From NCBI GenBank assembly GCA_002245855.1, contig NOUX01000005.1, positions 1 to 64,000 of the forward strand: 64,000 nucleotides of DNA. Direction: 5' to 3'. Positions within the stretch are counted from its first letter, which is position 1; each line of letters opens with the position of its first letter. This document shows, piece by piece, positions 45,703 to 54,794 of the stretch. Both the position numbers and the translations under genes were made by a program. Below the pieces are notes generated by a model. The model was given only the letters and a program-made list of their open reading frames with translations. It was not told the origin of the DNA and ran no database searches. The DNA comes from Sphingobacterium cellulitidis (GTDB lineage: Bacteria; Bacteroidota; Bacteroidia; Sphingobacteriales; Sphingobacteriaceae).

Positions 45703-46814
45703 TGATAACATGCAAAGCCGCCATAACCAATGGCAAAGGCGATTTTTTTATTGATGAGATTCAAGTGGGAGAACCTCAAGCTGATGAGGTTCTTGTAAAG
45801 ATTAAAGCCGCTGGAATTTGCCATACTGATTATGACTCTCTCAATTGGAATAAGAACCTTGTTCTTGGTCATGAAGGAGCGGGAATAGTCGAAAAAATTG
45901 GTACTGATGTAAAAGATATCAAACCGGGAGATGCAGTACTTCTGAATTGGGCAATCCCATGTATGACCTGCTTCCAATGTAACCTTCATAACTATCATAT
46001 CTGTGAAAAATCATCGCCAGTAACAGGTCAAGGCCATAAGACCAACTTAGGCCATGCCCATGCTGCAGGCTGTCTATGGCAGAATCAGCAAATTAAACGC
46101 TCCTTTAATATCGGGACCATTTCTGAATATACCCTTGTTAAAGCTGCAGCAGTTACTAAAATCACTACGGATCAACTCCCATTTGAATGTGCAGCCATTA
46201 TTGGTTGTGGAGTAATGACAGGTTACGGTTCTGTTGTGAATGCAGGGAAAGTTACACCAGGCAGTTCTGTTGTTGTCCTTGGAACGGGAGGTGTAGGATT
46301 AAGTGTAATACAAGGAGCCAAAATAAGCAAGGCAGAAAAGATTATTGCCATCGATATAAATCCTAAACGATTGGAAATGGCAAAACAATTTGGTGCTACC
46401 CATTGCTTATTGGCCGACCCACAGGATAAAGGATTATTACGGATAGCAGAACAGGTAAAAGCCCTTTGTGCTGGCCGTGGTGCTGATTATGCCTTTGAAT
46501 GCACTGCCCGACCTGAATTGGGAGCAGCTCCATTGGCAATGGTAAGAAATGCCGGAACCGCTATTCAGGTCAGTGGAATTGAACAGGAAATTAATTTCGA
46601 TATGAACTTGTTCGAATGGGACAAGCTCTATCTGAACCCCTTATATGGTAAATGTAACCCATTTGAAGACTTCAATAAAATCATTCATCATTATCAAAAC
46701 AAAGAATTGCTATTAGATGAAATGATCAGTGCACGATATGCCTTAGATGATCTTCCCAAAGCATTTGAAGATATGTTAACTGGTAAGAATGCAAAAGGGG
46801 TCATAATTTTTTAA
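45699..46814 (+). CDS. zinc-dependent alcohol dehydrogenase (class III-like MDR)
   Basis: This is a 371-residue cytoplasmic medium-chain dehydrogenase. The catalytic zinc ligands are C41 (GICHTD), H58 (LGHEGAG) and C170 (IIGCGVMTGYGS). The structural zinc cysteines are C88, C91, C94 and C102. A GTGGVG Rossmann motif is followed by an Asp (AIDINP) that favours NAD. The pattern GCGVxTGxGSVxN is close to class III (formaldehyde dehydrogenase) enzymes, but the true substrate is unknown. Its start overlaps the esterase stop (ATGATGA), which indicates translational coupling. An esterase gene follows 8 bp downstream. Confidence 0.85.
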   Translation: MMITCKAAITNGKGDFFIDEIQVGEPQADEVLVKIKAAGICHTDYDSLNWNKNLVLGHEGAGIVEKIGTDVKDIKPGDAVLLNWAIPCMTCFQCNLHNYHICEKSSPVTGQGHKTNLGHAHAAGCLWQNQQIKRSFNIGTISEYTLVKAAAVTKITTDQLPFECAAIIGCGVMTGYGSVVNAGKVTPGSSVVVLGTGGVGLSVIQGAKISKAEKIIAIDINPKRLEMAKQFGATHCLLADPQDKGLLRIAEQVKALCAGRGADYAFECTARPELGAAPLAMVRNAGTAIQVSGIEQEINFDMNLFEWDKLYLNPLYGKCNPFEDFNKIIHHYQNKELLLDEMISARYALDDLPKAFEDMLTGKNAKGVIIF

Positions 46815-46822
46815 GAAGAAAA

Positions 46823-47617
46823 ATGGAAAATAAATTTAGGTCAATTGAACAATCAAACCCCGAATTTGGAACTAAAAACTTAAGGTTTATCACGGTCAAA
46901 TCCCAGAACTTAAAAGGTCGTGGCGATATCTGTATGTATGTCCCTGAGCAATGTCCAGTGGATGTCCCTGTTGTAATTTTACTTCATGGGGTGTATGGTA
47001 GTGCATGGAGCTGGCCACTCAGTTCAGGAGTTCATGAACAAGTGGATAATGCGATTAAAGCTGGAACAATCAAACCCATGGTTTTATTGATGCCTTCTGA
47101 CGGATTATGGGGGGATGGCTCTGGATATGTAAAACACAAGGAATTAAATTTCGAAAAATGGATTGTTGAAGATTGTATTCAAGCAGCTAAGCAAGTTTTG
47201 CCAGAGAACATTACAGGAAAATCAAAATTCTTTATTGCCGGATTATCCATGGGAGGCTATGGAGCCATGCGACTTGGAATCCGACATCCTGAATTATTCT
47301 CCGCTTTCTCTGGCCTATCAAGCATCACATCCATACCTGAATTTGAACATTTTGTCGAGGAAAATTTGGAACTCTATCAAGAGGACAAAGATTTAGCTTT
47401 AATAGATAGTTTTATTGCTAATAGAAAGAATTTACAGCCTTTTAGATTTGATTGTGGAAAAGATGACATATTGATAGAATACAATAGGAAACTTCACTCA
47501 CAGCTATTAGAAGCTAATATTAATCATACTTATGAGGAGTTTGAGGGAGGCCACAGTTGGGACTATTGGAAAAATAATATTTTGAAAACAATATTATTTT
47601 TTAATTTACAGCTTTGA
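46823..47617 (+). CDS. alpha/beta-hydrolase, esterase D / FrmB-like
   Basis: This is a 264-residue protein with no signal peptide, so it is probably cytoplasmic. It has an oxyanion segment LLHGVYGSAWSWP, nucleophile S142 in AGLSMGGYGAM, a likely acid in FDCGKDD and His in EGGHSWDYW. It resembles the esterase D group, which includes S-formylglutathione hydrolases and feruloyl- or acetyl-esterases. Pairing with a class III-like alcohol dehydrogenase is reminiscent of formaldehyde-detoxification gene pairs, but the thiol cofactor and function are unproven. Confidence 0.8.
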   Translation: MENKFRSIEQSNPEFGTKNLRFITVKSQNLKGRGDICMYVPEQCPVDVPVVILLHGVYGSAWSWPLSSGVHEQVDNAIKAGTIKPMVLLMPSDGLWGDGSGYVKHKELNFEKWIVEDCIQAAKQVLPENITGKSKFFIAGLSMGGYGAMRLGIRHPELFSAFSGLSSITSIPEFEHFVEENLELYQEDKDLALIDSFIANRKNLQPFRFDCGKDDILIEYNRKLHSQLLEANINHTYEEFEGGHSWDYWKNNILKTILFFNLQL

Positions 47618-47644
47618 TAAACCAATTATTAACATCTATACGTC

Positions 47645-48991
47645 ATGCAACATACGTCAAAAAGAATGAAGCCTAGGCTTACTCGTGCTCAAATATTTAA
47701 CATGAGTTTTGGATTTTTTGGAATTCAATTTGGTTTTGCTCTTCAAACCGGCAATGCCTCACGGATCCTCCAAACATTTGGTGCTGATGTTGAGCATTTA
47801 TCCTTATTCTGGTTGGTTGCTCCATTATCGGGCATGTTGATACAACCTATCATTGGTTACTTTTCTGATAAGACATGGACTCGTTTAGGAAGACGAAGAC
47901 CTTTCTTCCTGGGTGGTGCATTAGTTGCTGCTGCTGCTCTTGCATTGATGCCTAATGCCTCTGTCCTCACCTTACTCCTCCCGCCATTGTTGATTGGTGC
48001 CGGAATGTTAATGATCATGGATGTTGCTTTTAATGTATCCATGGAACCTTTCCGCGCATTGGTAGCCGATAATCTTCCTAAAGAACAACATGGCTACGGA
48101 TATGCCGTTCAAACCTTCCTGATTGGCGCTGGTGCTATTGTTGGTTCATTCTTACCTTATGTGCTTTCAGAATATTTTCAGGTGAGTAAAGTCGCTGAAC
48201 AAGGTCATGTCCCTGATAATGTCATCTGGTCTTTCTATGCTGGTGCTATCGTTTTGGTACTTTCCCTATTATGGACCGTCATCACAACTAAGGAATATAG
48301 CAATGAGGAACTCAAATCTTTTGAAGAGTCTGACGATGAACAGGAGGTTCATAATACTAAGTTCAGTTCAATATTCAAGGATTTCAAAAACATGCCCAAG
48401 GCTATGAAACAACTTGGCTTGGTTCAGTTCTTCTCTTGGTTCGCCCTATTTTCAATGTGGGTTTTCACCACTCCTGCCATTGCACAGCATATTTATCATC
48501 TTAGTCCTTCTGACACTTCCTCAGTAGCCTATTCTGATGCTGGAAATCTTACAGGTGTGCTATTCGGTGTATACAACTTGGTAGCAACGCTTTTTGCTTT
48601 GATTTTACCAAAGTTCTATAATGCCATTGGAAAAAGAAAAACACATATGTTTGCCTTGGGAATCTCAGGAATTGGCCTAATATCTATTCTGTTTATACAA
48701 AACCCGAATTTGCTTTTTATTCCGATGATTGCAGTAGGAATTGCTTGGGCAAGTATCCTTGCAACACCATATTCGATTCTATCTGGAGTAGTGCCTCCTA
48801 AAAAAATGGGGCTTTATATGGGTTTATTTAATTTCTTTATTACTCTCCCTCAATTGGTCAACGGAGTAATTGGGTCGGTATTAGTTAAATATGTTTTTCA
48901 ACATCAGGCAGTTTATTGCTTGACAATGGCGGGTGTATTTATGCTGTTGGCAGCACTGTCGGTTTTGTCGGTCAAAACTGAAAAAGCTTAA
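47645..48991 (+). CDS. MFS sugar transporter, SLC45-like (maltose/sucrose type)
   Basis: This is a 448-residue inner-membrane transporter with about 12 helices. The N-terminal block SFGFFGIQFGFALQTGNASRI and the RLGRRRPF loop motif (around residue 80) are typical of the GPH/SLC45-like disaccharide:proton symporters. It would bring maltose or short maltooligosaccharides to the cytoplasmic maltose phosphorylase. It closes the + strand operon and overlaps the convergent lacI gene by 4 bp. Confidence 0.88.
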   Translation: MQHTSKRMKPRLTRAQIFNMSFGFFGIQFGFALQTGNASRILQTFGADVEHLSLFWLVAPLSGMLIQPIIGYFSDKTWTRLGRRRPFFLGGALVAAAALALMPNASVLTLLLPPLLIGAGMLMIMDVAFNVSMEPFRALVADNLPKEQHGYGYAVQTFLIGAGAIVGSFLPYVLSEYFQVSKVAEQGHVPDNVIWSFYAGAIVLVLSLLWTVITTKEYSNEELKSFEESDDEQEVHNTKFSSIFKDFKNMPKAMKQLGLVQFFSWFALFSMWVFTTPAIAQHIYHLSPSDTSSVAYSDAGNLTGVLFGVYNLVATLFALILPKFYNAIGKRKTHMFALGISGIGLISILFIQNPNLLFIPMIAVGIAWASILATPYSILSGVVPPKKMGLYMGLFNFFITLPQLVNGVIGSVLVKYVFQHQAVYCLTMAGVFMLLAALSVLSVKTEKA

Positions 48992-49998
48992 CCTTTGGAA
49001 GAGTCCCGAATCACAAGGTCAGATTGCATGGTCACAAACATTTCATCATCCAATAATTCTTCGCCTGAAAGCTGCTTCAATAATGTCGATGCGGCTTTCT
49101 CCCCAATCTGAATGGCAGGTTGTCTGACAACCGATAAGCCAGGCTGTAATAATCCTGCGATTTCAAGACTTGAAAAGGCTATGATCTTAATGTCTTCCGG
49201 AATCTTAACCCCTATACGTTGGCAAACGTAATAGGTCGAAAAAGCCAAACGCTCCACAGAAGCCAAAATTCCATCTGGTTTCTGTTTCTCAATAGCGGTT
49301 TCTATAATCACATTATTTTCTTCGTAAGAGTTTGAACAATCTACGATTAATCGCTTACGTAATGGGATTTTATACTTCTTTAAAGCATCTTCATATCCCT
49401 GAAGACGGGTTTTACCAATGGAAAGATCCTTATTGATTACAAAATAGGCGATCCGCTGGCATCCACTTTGAATCAAATGTTCCGTTGCCATGAAACTACT
49501 TTGATAGTCATCCGTGACAATTTTTGGTAATTCAATATCATCGTAAATCCTATCAAACAAAACAATAGGAAGATGCTCATAATTTATGGACTCCAAATAA
49601 CTATGGTCAGTTGATTCTCCAGAGGCAGACATAATAACTCCGTCTACCCTTCCGCTCGCCAAACTGCGAATAAATTCTCGCTCCTTCGTAATATCATCAT
49701 CAGTCACAAAAATCAGAATGTGATAGCCTTGTTCCTTCGCCACTCGCTCCGCACCTTGAATAATCTGGGTAAAGTAGTTATTGGCCAACTCCGGAAGTAC
49801 AACCGCAATAGTTTTACTCTTTTGTTCCTTTAGATTGCTAGCATAATAATTCGGCTGATAGTTGAGTTCTTTGGCTAACTTCAGAATCCGTTCTTTAGTT
49901 TTCGGATTGATATCACTGCTATCCCGAAATGCTCGAGATACCGTTGATTTTGAAATATTAAGCTCCTTTGCAATTTGGATAATATCAACTTTTGCCAT
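48988..49998 (-). CDS. LacI-family transcriptional regulator (alpha-glucan locus)
   Basis: This is a 336-residue regulator with HTH VDIIQIAKELNISKSTVSRAF and a hinge around LNYQPNYYASNLKEQ. A sugar-binding effector domain (about 60-336) includes the VIMSASGES and VLFDRIYDD segments. It probably senses maltose or a related sugar and acts on the local operons. A possible site lies at 40964-40977. It is convergent with the transporter gene and overlaps it by 4 bp. Confidence 0.93.
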   Translation of the reverse strand: MAKVDIIQIAKELNISKSTVSRAFRDSSDINPKTKERILKLAKELNYQPNYYASNLKEQKSKTIAVVLPELANNYFTQIIQGAERVAKEQGYHILIFVTDDDITKEREFIRSLASGRVDGVIMSASGESTDHSYLESINYEHLPIVLFDRIYDDIELPKIVTDDYQSSFMATEHLIQSGCQRIAYFVINKDLSIGKTRLQGYEDALKKYKIPLRKRLIVDCSNSYEENNVIIETAIEKQKPDGILASVERLAFSTYYVCQRIGVKIPEDIKIIAFSSLEIAGLLQPGLSVVRQPAIQIGEKAASTLLKQLSGEELLDDEMFVTMQSDLVIRDSSKG

Positions 49999-50117
49999 AT
50001 CAGCGTCTATAATTTTTTTGTTCTATTTCAGCCAAGAAATACTCCTTTTGCAGAGCTTAAACAATTATAATTTCTGTCACTAATATAACAATTTTGTTAT
50101 TATTCAATTAAGAGAAT

Positions 50118-50726
50118 CTATCTTACTCCAAACTCGTACGCAACACCAATTGAGGACACTCGATTTAAATATTTTGCTTCACTAGAATTAGAAATATTTA
50201 TAAATCCTGCTGAACTTGAAATAGAAAATACAAACCCTTTTATATGACGATAGCCAAATACAGCTGTCAATCCAGCATCCCAAGGATTCAACTGTTCCAT
50301 TCCATCACCCCATTGCAAATGAATCGCCTCTCTTCCCGAAGTTACTCTCGCATCAACCCCATAAGCAGCATAAGGTCCTCCGCCAAAAAAGAAATCCCCA
50401 GTCCCAACAGGCACCCTGCCCAAGAAGTTGACCGGAACTTGTAAGTATAAAAACCTATCCGTTAATTTCTGACCATCTATTTCTGATCGACCTCCTTTTC
50501 CTTCCAATGAAATTCCCGGCTGAATTGAAAAACCAGGTGAAATACGTGCATCATAATAGGCTGATACATGAAAGGTAGGAGCAATTTTTGTCTTCGCAGA
50601 TTGGTTATCAATCCGAATGAATTGACTCGCCAAATTTAATCCGGCTTTAATACCAAAGGTATCTTGTGAATATGACATGCTGGCACCAGCAATAACAAAG
50701 AGAAAACTGAAAAAGAATTTCTTCAT
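50118..50726 (-). CDS. outer-membrane beta-barrel protein (PorT-like)
   Basis: This is a 202-residue exported protein (signal peptide ending MSYSQ, residue 20). Alternating hydrophobic and polar strands, the start TFGIKAGLNLASQ and a C-terminal SSIGVAYEFGVR suggest an eight-stranded outer-membrane barrel of the PorT/OmpX-like group common in Bacteroidota. It stands alone between the alpha-glucan and sialic-acid loci with its own intergenic spacers. No specific role can be assigned. Confidence 0.85.
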   Translation of the reverse strand: MKKFFFSFLFVIAGASMSYSQDTFGIKAGLNLASQFIRIDNQSAKTKIAPTFHVSAYYDARISPGFSIQPGISLEGKGGRSEIDGQKLTDRFLYLQVPVNFLGRVPVGTGDFFFGGGPYAAYGVDARVTSGREAIHLQWGDGMEQLNPWDAGLTAVFGYRHIKGFVFSISSSAGFINISNSSEAKYLNRVSSIGVAYEFGVR

Positions 50727-50838
50727 CTTAAATTCGTTAATAATATTGGTTGGTTATTTAATTCAAATGTTGGATAAAGCTAAGGATTTTACAGATTTCT
50801 TTTCAGTAAAAATTAATAAATTATTTCAAGTTAAATCC

Positions 50839-52062
50839 TTAATCTTTATTCTGAATTTTAATAAATCTAAGAGACAAAGTAGCAATAAGCAATAAAACTG
50901 CAACAACTTGAAAAGTTATTGCAAGACTTACATTCGCATCTTTCAATGCGCCACCTACATAGACCATTATTCCTCCAACAATTGTACTCAGGAAGTTTAG
51001 AAATCCATATCCTGTTGCAATGTATTTAGGATTGATTACTTGACGCAGCAAAGGCATCAGATTTGCATCATTGAAACCTCTTGCTAAGCCAAAAATTATC
51101 ATTCCGCAAATAGCTAAACCAAAAACCGTGGTTGAAGATAACAGAAACAAAAATGGGGTTCCAATACAAAAACCAAGTAAAATAACATTCATCCTTCCCT
51201 TTGGATTCTTTTGCACCCACTTATCTGCTAAGATCCCTCCAATTATTACACCAATGAATGACCCAACTTGCATATATCCAGTGGCTGAAATCCCCGCACT
51301 TCCTAACCCAAGATGAAATTGCTCCTTTATGAAAGTAGGTAACCAACCATTAATTAACCAGTTTGCCATTCCTAGAACCGAAAAGAATATTAAAATAATA
51401 TAATATGAGGGAATTTTAAACAATGATCCTAAAGCTTCTTTCAAACTAAATGAATCCTTGATATCCTCCTGTACAAACCGTTCTTCTTTCTTTTTATCCT
51501 TCAATAAAAACAGAAGCAAGAATGAATACAGAACCCCAAAAGCACCAAAGACATGAAACCCATATCTCCAACCCCATAATTCAGCAATATATCCTCCTAA
51601 CCCTCCTAAAGCTAAACCTGTATATAATCCGCACATATGAAGACCAGTCGCAAGAGAACGTGTTCTTCCAGAATGGTAATCAGTAATTAATGCTAATGCA
51701 GCTGGAATATAACATGCCTCACTAACTCCCATAAGTACCCGAGTAAAGAGCATTTCTGAAAATGATTGTGTGTATCCGGTCCAAAGAGTTACTGCTGACC
51801 AGACACCAACTGAAAAAATTATGACCATCCTTCGCGAATACTTATCCGCTAAATAGCCCCCAAATGGACTCACCAAACCGTAAGACCATAGAAATACTGA
51901 CGTTAATAACCCAAACTGAGCATCATTAATATCAAAATCCGCAACTATTGGATCTCGCATAGAGGTGATCAATAACCTATCAAAGTAATTTAAGAAAGCA
52001 ACTACCCACAATAAGGCAACCACCAACCATGGATAAAATGATTTGTTCAATTGGTTTTTCAT
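50839..52062 (-). CDS. MFS transporter, probable sialic acid importer
   Basis: This is a 407-residue inner-membrane transporter with about 12 helices. Its N-terminus VALLWVVAFLNYFDRLLITSM and the GGYLADKYSRRM loop motif place it in the anion:cation symporter group of MFS. Bacteroidota sialic-acid clusters use an MFS-type NanT. Its position as last gene of the sialidase/lyase operon, 13 bp after the epimerase gene, supports N-acetylneuraminate import. Substrate specificity is not readable from sequence. Confidence 0.85.
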   Translation of the reverse strand: MKNQLNKSFYPWLVVALLWVVAFLNYFDRLLITSMRDPIVADFDINDAQFGLLTSVFLWSYGLVSPFGGYLADKYSRRMVIIFSVGVWSAVTLWTGYTQSFSEMLFTRVLMGVSEACYIPAALALITDYHSGRTRSLATGLHMCGLYTGLALGGLGGYIAELWGWRYGFHVFGAFGVLYSFLLLFLLKDKKKEERFVQEDIKDSFSLKEALGSLFKIPSYYIILIFFSVLGMANWLINGWLPTFIKEQFHLGLGSAGISATGYMQVGSFIGVIIGGILADKWVQKNPKGRMNVILLGFCIGTPFLFLLSSTTVFGLAICGMIIFGLARGFNDANLMPLLRQVINPKYIATGYGFLNFLSTIVGGIMVYVGGALKDANVSLAITFQVVAVLLLIATLSLRFIKIQNKD

Positions 52063-52075
52063 AATTTATTTTGAT

Positions 52076-53143
52076 TTATTTCTTAAACTTTAGCACCTGA
52101 TTGGTTCTAACAGCTGGCTGAGCTTCTCCTCCTGGAATAATAACACTATTATTCCAATGAATAGCTGTAGCAGTAACGGGTGCAATTATCTCTTTTATTT
52201 CTCCTCTTTCTGTTTTTATTTGAGAAGGAATTTCACATGTAATTTCCCAAGAATTTTTATCGGCTGTATAGGTATATACTTTTCTCGAAAATCCAGGATG
52301 ATTTTCTCTTAAATCGGAATCAATCAATTCTCCACTATCACCGGAGAGAAATATAAATTGGTTTTTTTGAAGTTCAACTCCAGGGTTTGAGACAGCAGTT
52401 ATAGCTACTGGACAACTTTCAATCCCAACCCACTTACTCCCATTGAACATGAAACCATCTTTTAAATATGTTCTCTTCCCATCGTTCAATGAAGCTCCAG
52501 AAAATACATATAAACCTAATTCATTTGCAGCAGAAGCAGAAAGTATCCTACCATTACCCGGAATCGGAGGCAACTCAACCCAACCTGATTCAAGATCTTC
52601 AAAATCAAGTTTAAAAACTCGATTTAAGGCAGTTTTTGAATCAACATTTTCTTGTCCACCTACCACATACCAATAACTCCCGTATTGAGAAAAGGAACAG
52701 TTAGCAAGGGTAATCGGCAGATTTGGCAATTCAATAAATTTAATTCTCTGATTATCAATTGAAATCTCAAGAACCTTATTGAAGTGCTCCTGCTGATTAC
52801 TTCCTCCAGCTATATAGAATTTACCATTAAAGCTTGCTGAAGCTCCATATCCAACTTTATAGGGAAGTTTTCCTATTTCCACCCATCTAGATTTTTCATT
52901 TTCAAGGTAAAACAGCTTATCTGTCCAGATTTTTACACCCGAATCCCAAGGTGGGATACCGTCTTGGAATTGTGCTCCTCCTGCGCTAACGATTCCTTTA
53001 CCTAATTTCCCGGCAAAAGACCCTGCAAACCCTAATTTATCCGGAATAGTATCTAATAATTCCAAATGATTTTCCTGGCCTTTGCTTGTTAAACCAATCA
53101 TCATAAGTGAAAAAATGATTAAGCTTTTCCAGAGTTTCTGCAT
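52076..53143 (-). CDS. nanM: N-acetylneuraminate epimerase (NanM-like Kelch protein)
   Basis: This is a 355-residue exported protein with signal peptide (to about SKGQ, residue 22). Repeated Kelch blades, such as FNGKFYIAGGSNQQ and YWYVVGGQEN, build a six-bladed beta-propeller of the cyclically permuted mutarotase family. NanM converts alpha- to beta-N-acetylneuraminate in the periplasm after sialidase action. The start codon lies 25 bp inside the lyase gene, in another frame. The signal peptide begins right there, so the overlap looks real. Confidence 0.88.
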   Translation of the reverse strand: MQKLWKSLIIFSLMMIGLTSKGQENHLELLDTIPDKLGFAGSFAGKLGKGIVSAGGAQFQDGIPPWDSGVKIWTDKLFYLENEKSRWVEIGKLPYKVGYGASASFNGKFYIAGGSNQQEHFNKVLEISIDNQRIKFIELPNLPITLANCSFSQYGSYWYVVGGQENVDSKTALNRVFKLDFEDLESGWVELPPIPGNGRILSASAANELGLYVFSGASLNDGKRTYLKDGFMFNGSKWVGIESCPVAITAVSNPGVELQKNQFIFLSGDSGELIDSDLRENHPGFSRKVYTYTADKNSWEITCEIPSQIKTERGEIKEIIAPVTATAIHWNNSVIIPGGEAQPAVRTNQVLKFKK

Positions 53144-54063
53144 GATTCCAATGTTTTAAAGAAACCAATATCCTCTAAATCCTTTTTCAATCCATCATAT
53201 TCTTCATTTGACAAAGTTTGCAATGGCAGTCTCGAAGGTCCCATTTCAAATCCCAACATTTGCATAATTGCCCTTTGGGAAGGAATTGGTCCATATTTAA
53301 TAATTAACTTAATCATTTTGACCGCTTCATATTGAAATTGTTGTGCTAATTCAATCTGGCCAGATGAAAACAGGTCTATGACTTTCAAGTAAATCGGTGC
53401 AGCATAATTATAAGTACTTCCGATAGCTCCATTAGCCCCAACTGATAATGCAGGTAGCAATAACTCATCAAAACCAAATAACATATCGAAATCATCACCA
53501 CAAATTTGAACTCCATCTTGATATTCGTGAATGGCAGAAGATGTAAATTTTATGCCGGCAAAATTATTTGCCAACTTTGAAAAGTTTGGAATAAAATTTT
53601 CAAGATTGATGTTGACACCCGTAATATGTGGTATATGATAGTAATAGAATGGTAATTTAGGAGCAGCATTTGCTATCTCCGCCAAACTATTCATTAACAC
53701 TGTTTCATTGGCGGGCTTAAAATAAAATGCACAAACTGAAGAGAAACCATCAGCATTTATTTCTTGTGCATGACTGGCCAAATGCTTAGCCTCTTCAATC
53801 GAGCTATGTCCAACATGGACAATAATTTTAACCCTCCCCTGAGCTGCTCGCACAAATTCTGATGCAATTTTTTTTCGCTCTGCAATAGTGAGGCTCAAAC
53901 CTTCTCCATTGGTGCCACAAACAAAAATCCCTGAAATCCCAATATCAATTAAATGTTCAACTATCTTTGGAATGTATTCATAATTAACTTCTCTCGTGGG
54001 ATAATATGCTGTAAAAGCCGCGGCTAATAGTCCTTTAACTTTGTAGGTAGATTGAAATCTCAT
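53119..54063 (-). CDS. nanA: N-acetylneuraminate lyase
   Basis: This is a 314-residue class I aldolase of the DHDPS/NAL family. Schiff-base lysine K172 (GIKFTSS) and catalytic Y142 (YYYHIP) align with K165 and Y137 of E. coli NanA. The carboxylate-binding motif reads G50-T-N-G-E54, in GTNGEGLSL, rather than the more common GS/T-T-G-E. It cleaves N-acetylneuraminate to pyruvate and N-acetylmannosamine in the cytoplasm. Sialidase and epimerase neighbours support this over other aldolases of the family. It starts 4 bp after the regulator gene. Confidence 0.93.
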   Translation of the reverse strand: MRFQSTYKVKGLLAAAFTAYYPTREVNYEYIPKIVEHLIDIGISGIFVCGTNGEGLSLTIAERKKIASEFVRAAQGRVKIIVHVGHSSIEEAKHLASHAQEINADGFSSVCAFYFKPANETVLMNSLAEIANAAPKLPFYYYHIPHITGVNINLENFIPNFSKLANNFAGIKFTSSAIHEYQDGVQICGDDFDMLFGFDELLLPALSVGANGAIGSTYNYAAPIYLKVIDLFSSGQIELAQQFQYEAVKMIKLIIKYGPIPSQRAIMQMLGFEMGPSRLPLQTLSNEEYDGLKKDLEDIGFFKTLESCRNSGKA

Positions 54064-54067
54064 TTTG

Positions 54068-54766
54068 TTATTTATTTATATTGGCAAGAGCATCTAAATG
54101 TGGTCTTAAATGTTCTTCCATTCCCTTTTTAAATTCGTCAATATTGCCTTTTCGGATCAGTTCAACCAAATCTGCGTGACTAACTTTAGGTGTTACTACC
54201 CGCTTCTCCGTCTTTAGCACAAAATCAAATAAAGGCATGAGCATAGATTGAAATCGCTTTAAGGTTTGATTTCCTGTAATTTCATATAACTTCCCATGGA
54301 AGGCTATCTCATTTTTTATTCGAAATGAGGGATTGGTGGAATCATCGTTTTTAACAATCTTATCTAATTCCTCCAAATGTTTTTCCTCTATTCGCATAAA
54401 AAGCAAATCCGCCATCCCCAATTCTAAAACAAGTCTAAGTTCAAAAATGTCATGTAGCGTATTTTTATCTACGAGCTGGGGCTGCAAAACTTTCTCTAAG
54501 CTTCCCAATACATCGGGATGCGTAAGAACCATTCCTCTTTTCTTTTTGGAAGTTATTATTCCAAGCATTCTCAATCGACTTAAGGCTTCCCTAAGAATAT
54601 TTCTACTTACCCCTAAAGCCTCTGCAATCTCCATTTCTGTTGGCAGACTATCTCCAGCCTTGAGTTTTTTCTCCTGAAGGAAATCTCTCAGTTTAAGCTC
54701 TACTAAATCTGTTAAAGATGTAGCCTCAATAGGCTTAAAGCCCATGCTTGTTTCTTTTGTGCTCAT
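54068..54766 (-). CDS. GntR/FadR-family regulator (NanR-like)
   Basis: This is a 232-residue regulator. An N-terminal winged HTH (about 15-80, with PTEMEIAEALGVSRNILREALSRL) precedes a helical FCD effector domain (about 100-225). The FCD domain has Asp/His residues in FHGKLYEITGN and VSHADLVELI that could bind a metal. Being inside the sialic-acid operon, it probably represses it and responds to a sialic-acid intermediate. A perfect 17-bp palindrome at the operon promoter (61111-61127) is a likely target. Confidence 0.9.
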   Translation of the reverse strand: MSTKETSMGFKPIEATSLTDLVELKLRDFLQEKKLKAGDSLPTEMEIAEALGVSRNILREALSRLRMLGIITSKKKRGMVLTHPDVLGSLEKVLQPQLVDKNTLHDIFELRLVLELGMADLLFMRIEEKHLEELDKIVKNDDSTNPSFRIKNEIAFHGKLYEITGNQTLKRFQSMLMPLFDFVLKTEKRVVTPKVSHADLVELIRKGNIDEFKKGMEEHLRPHLDALANINK

Positions 54767-54794
54767 TTATTTCAATTAGTGCAATAATTTCTAT

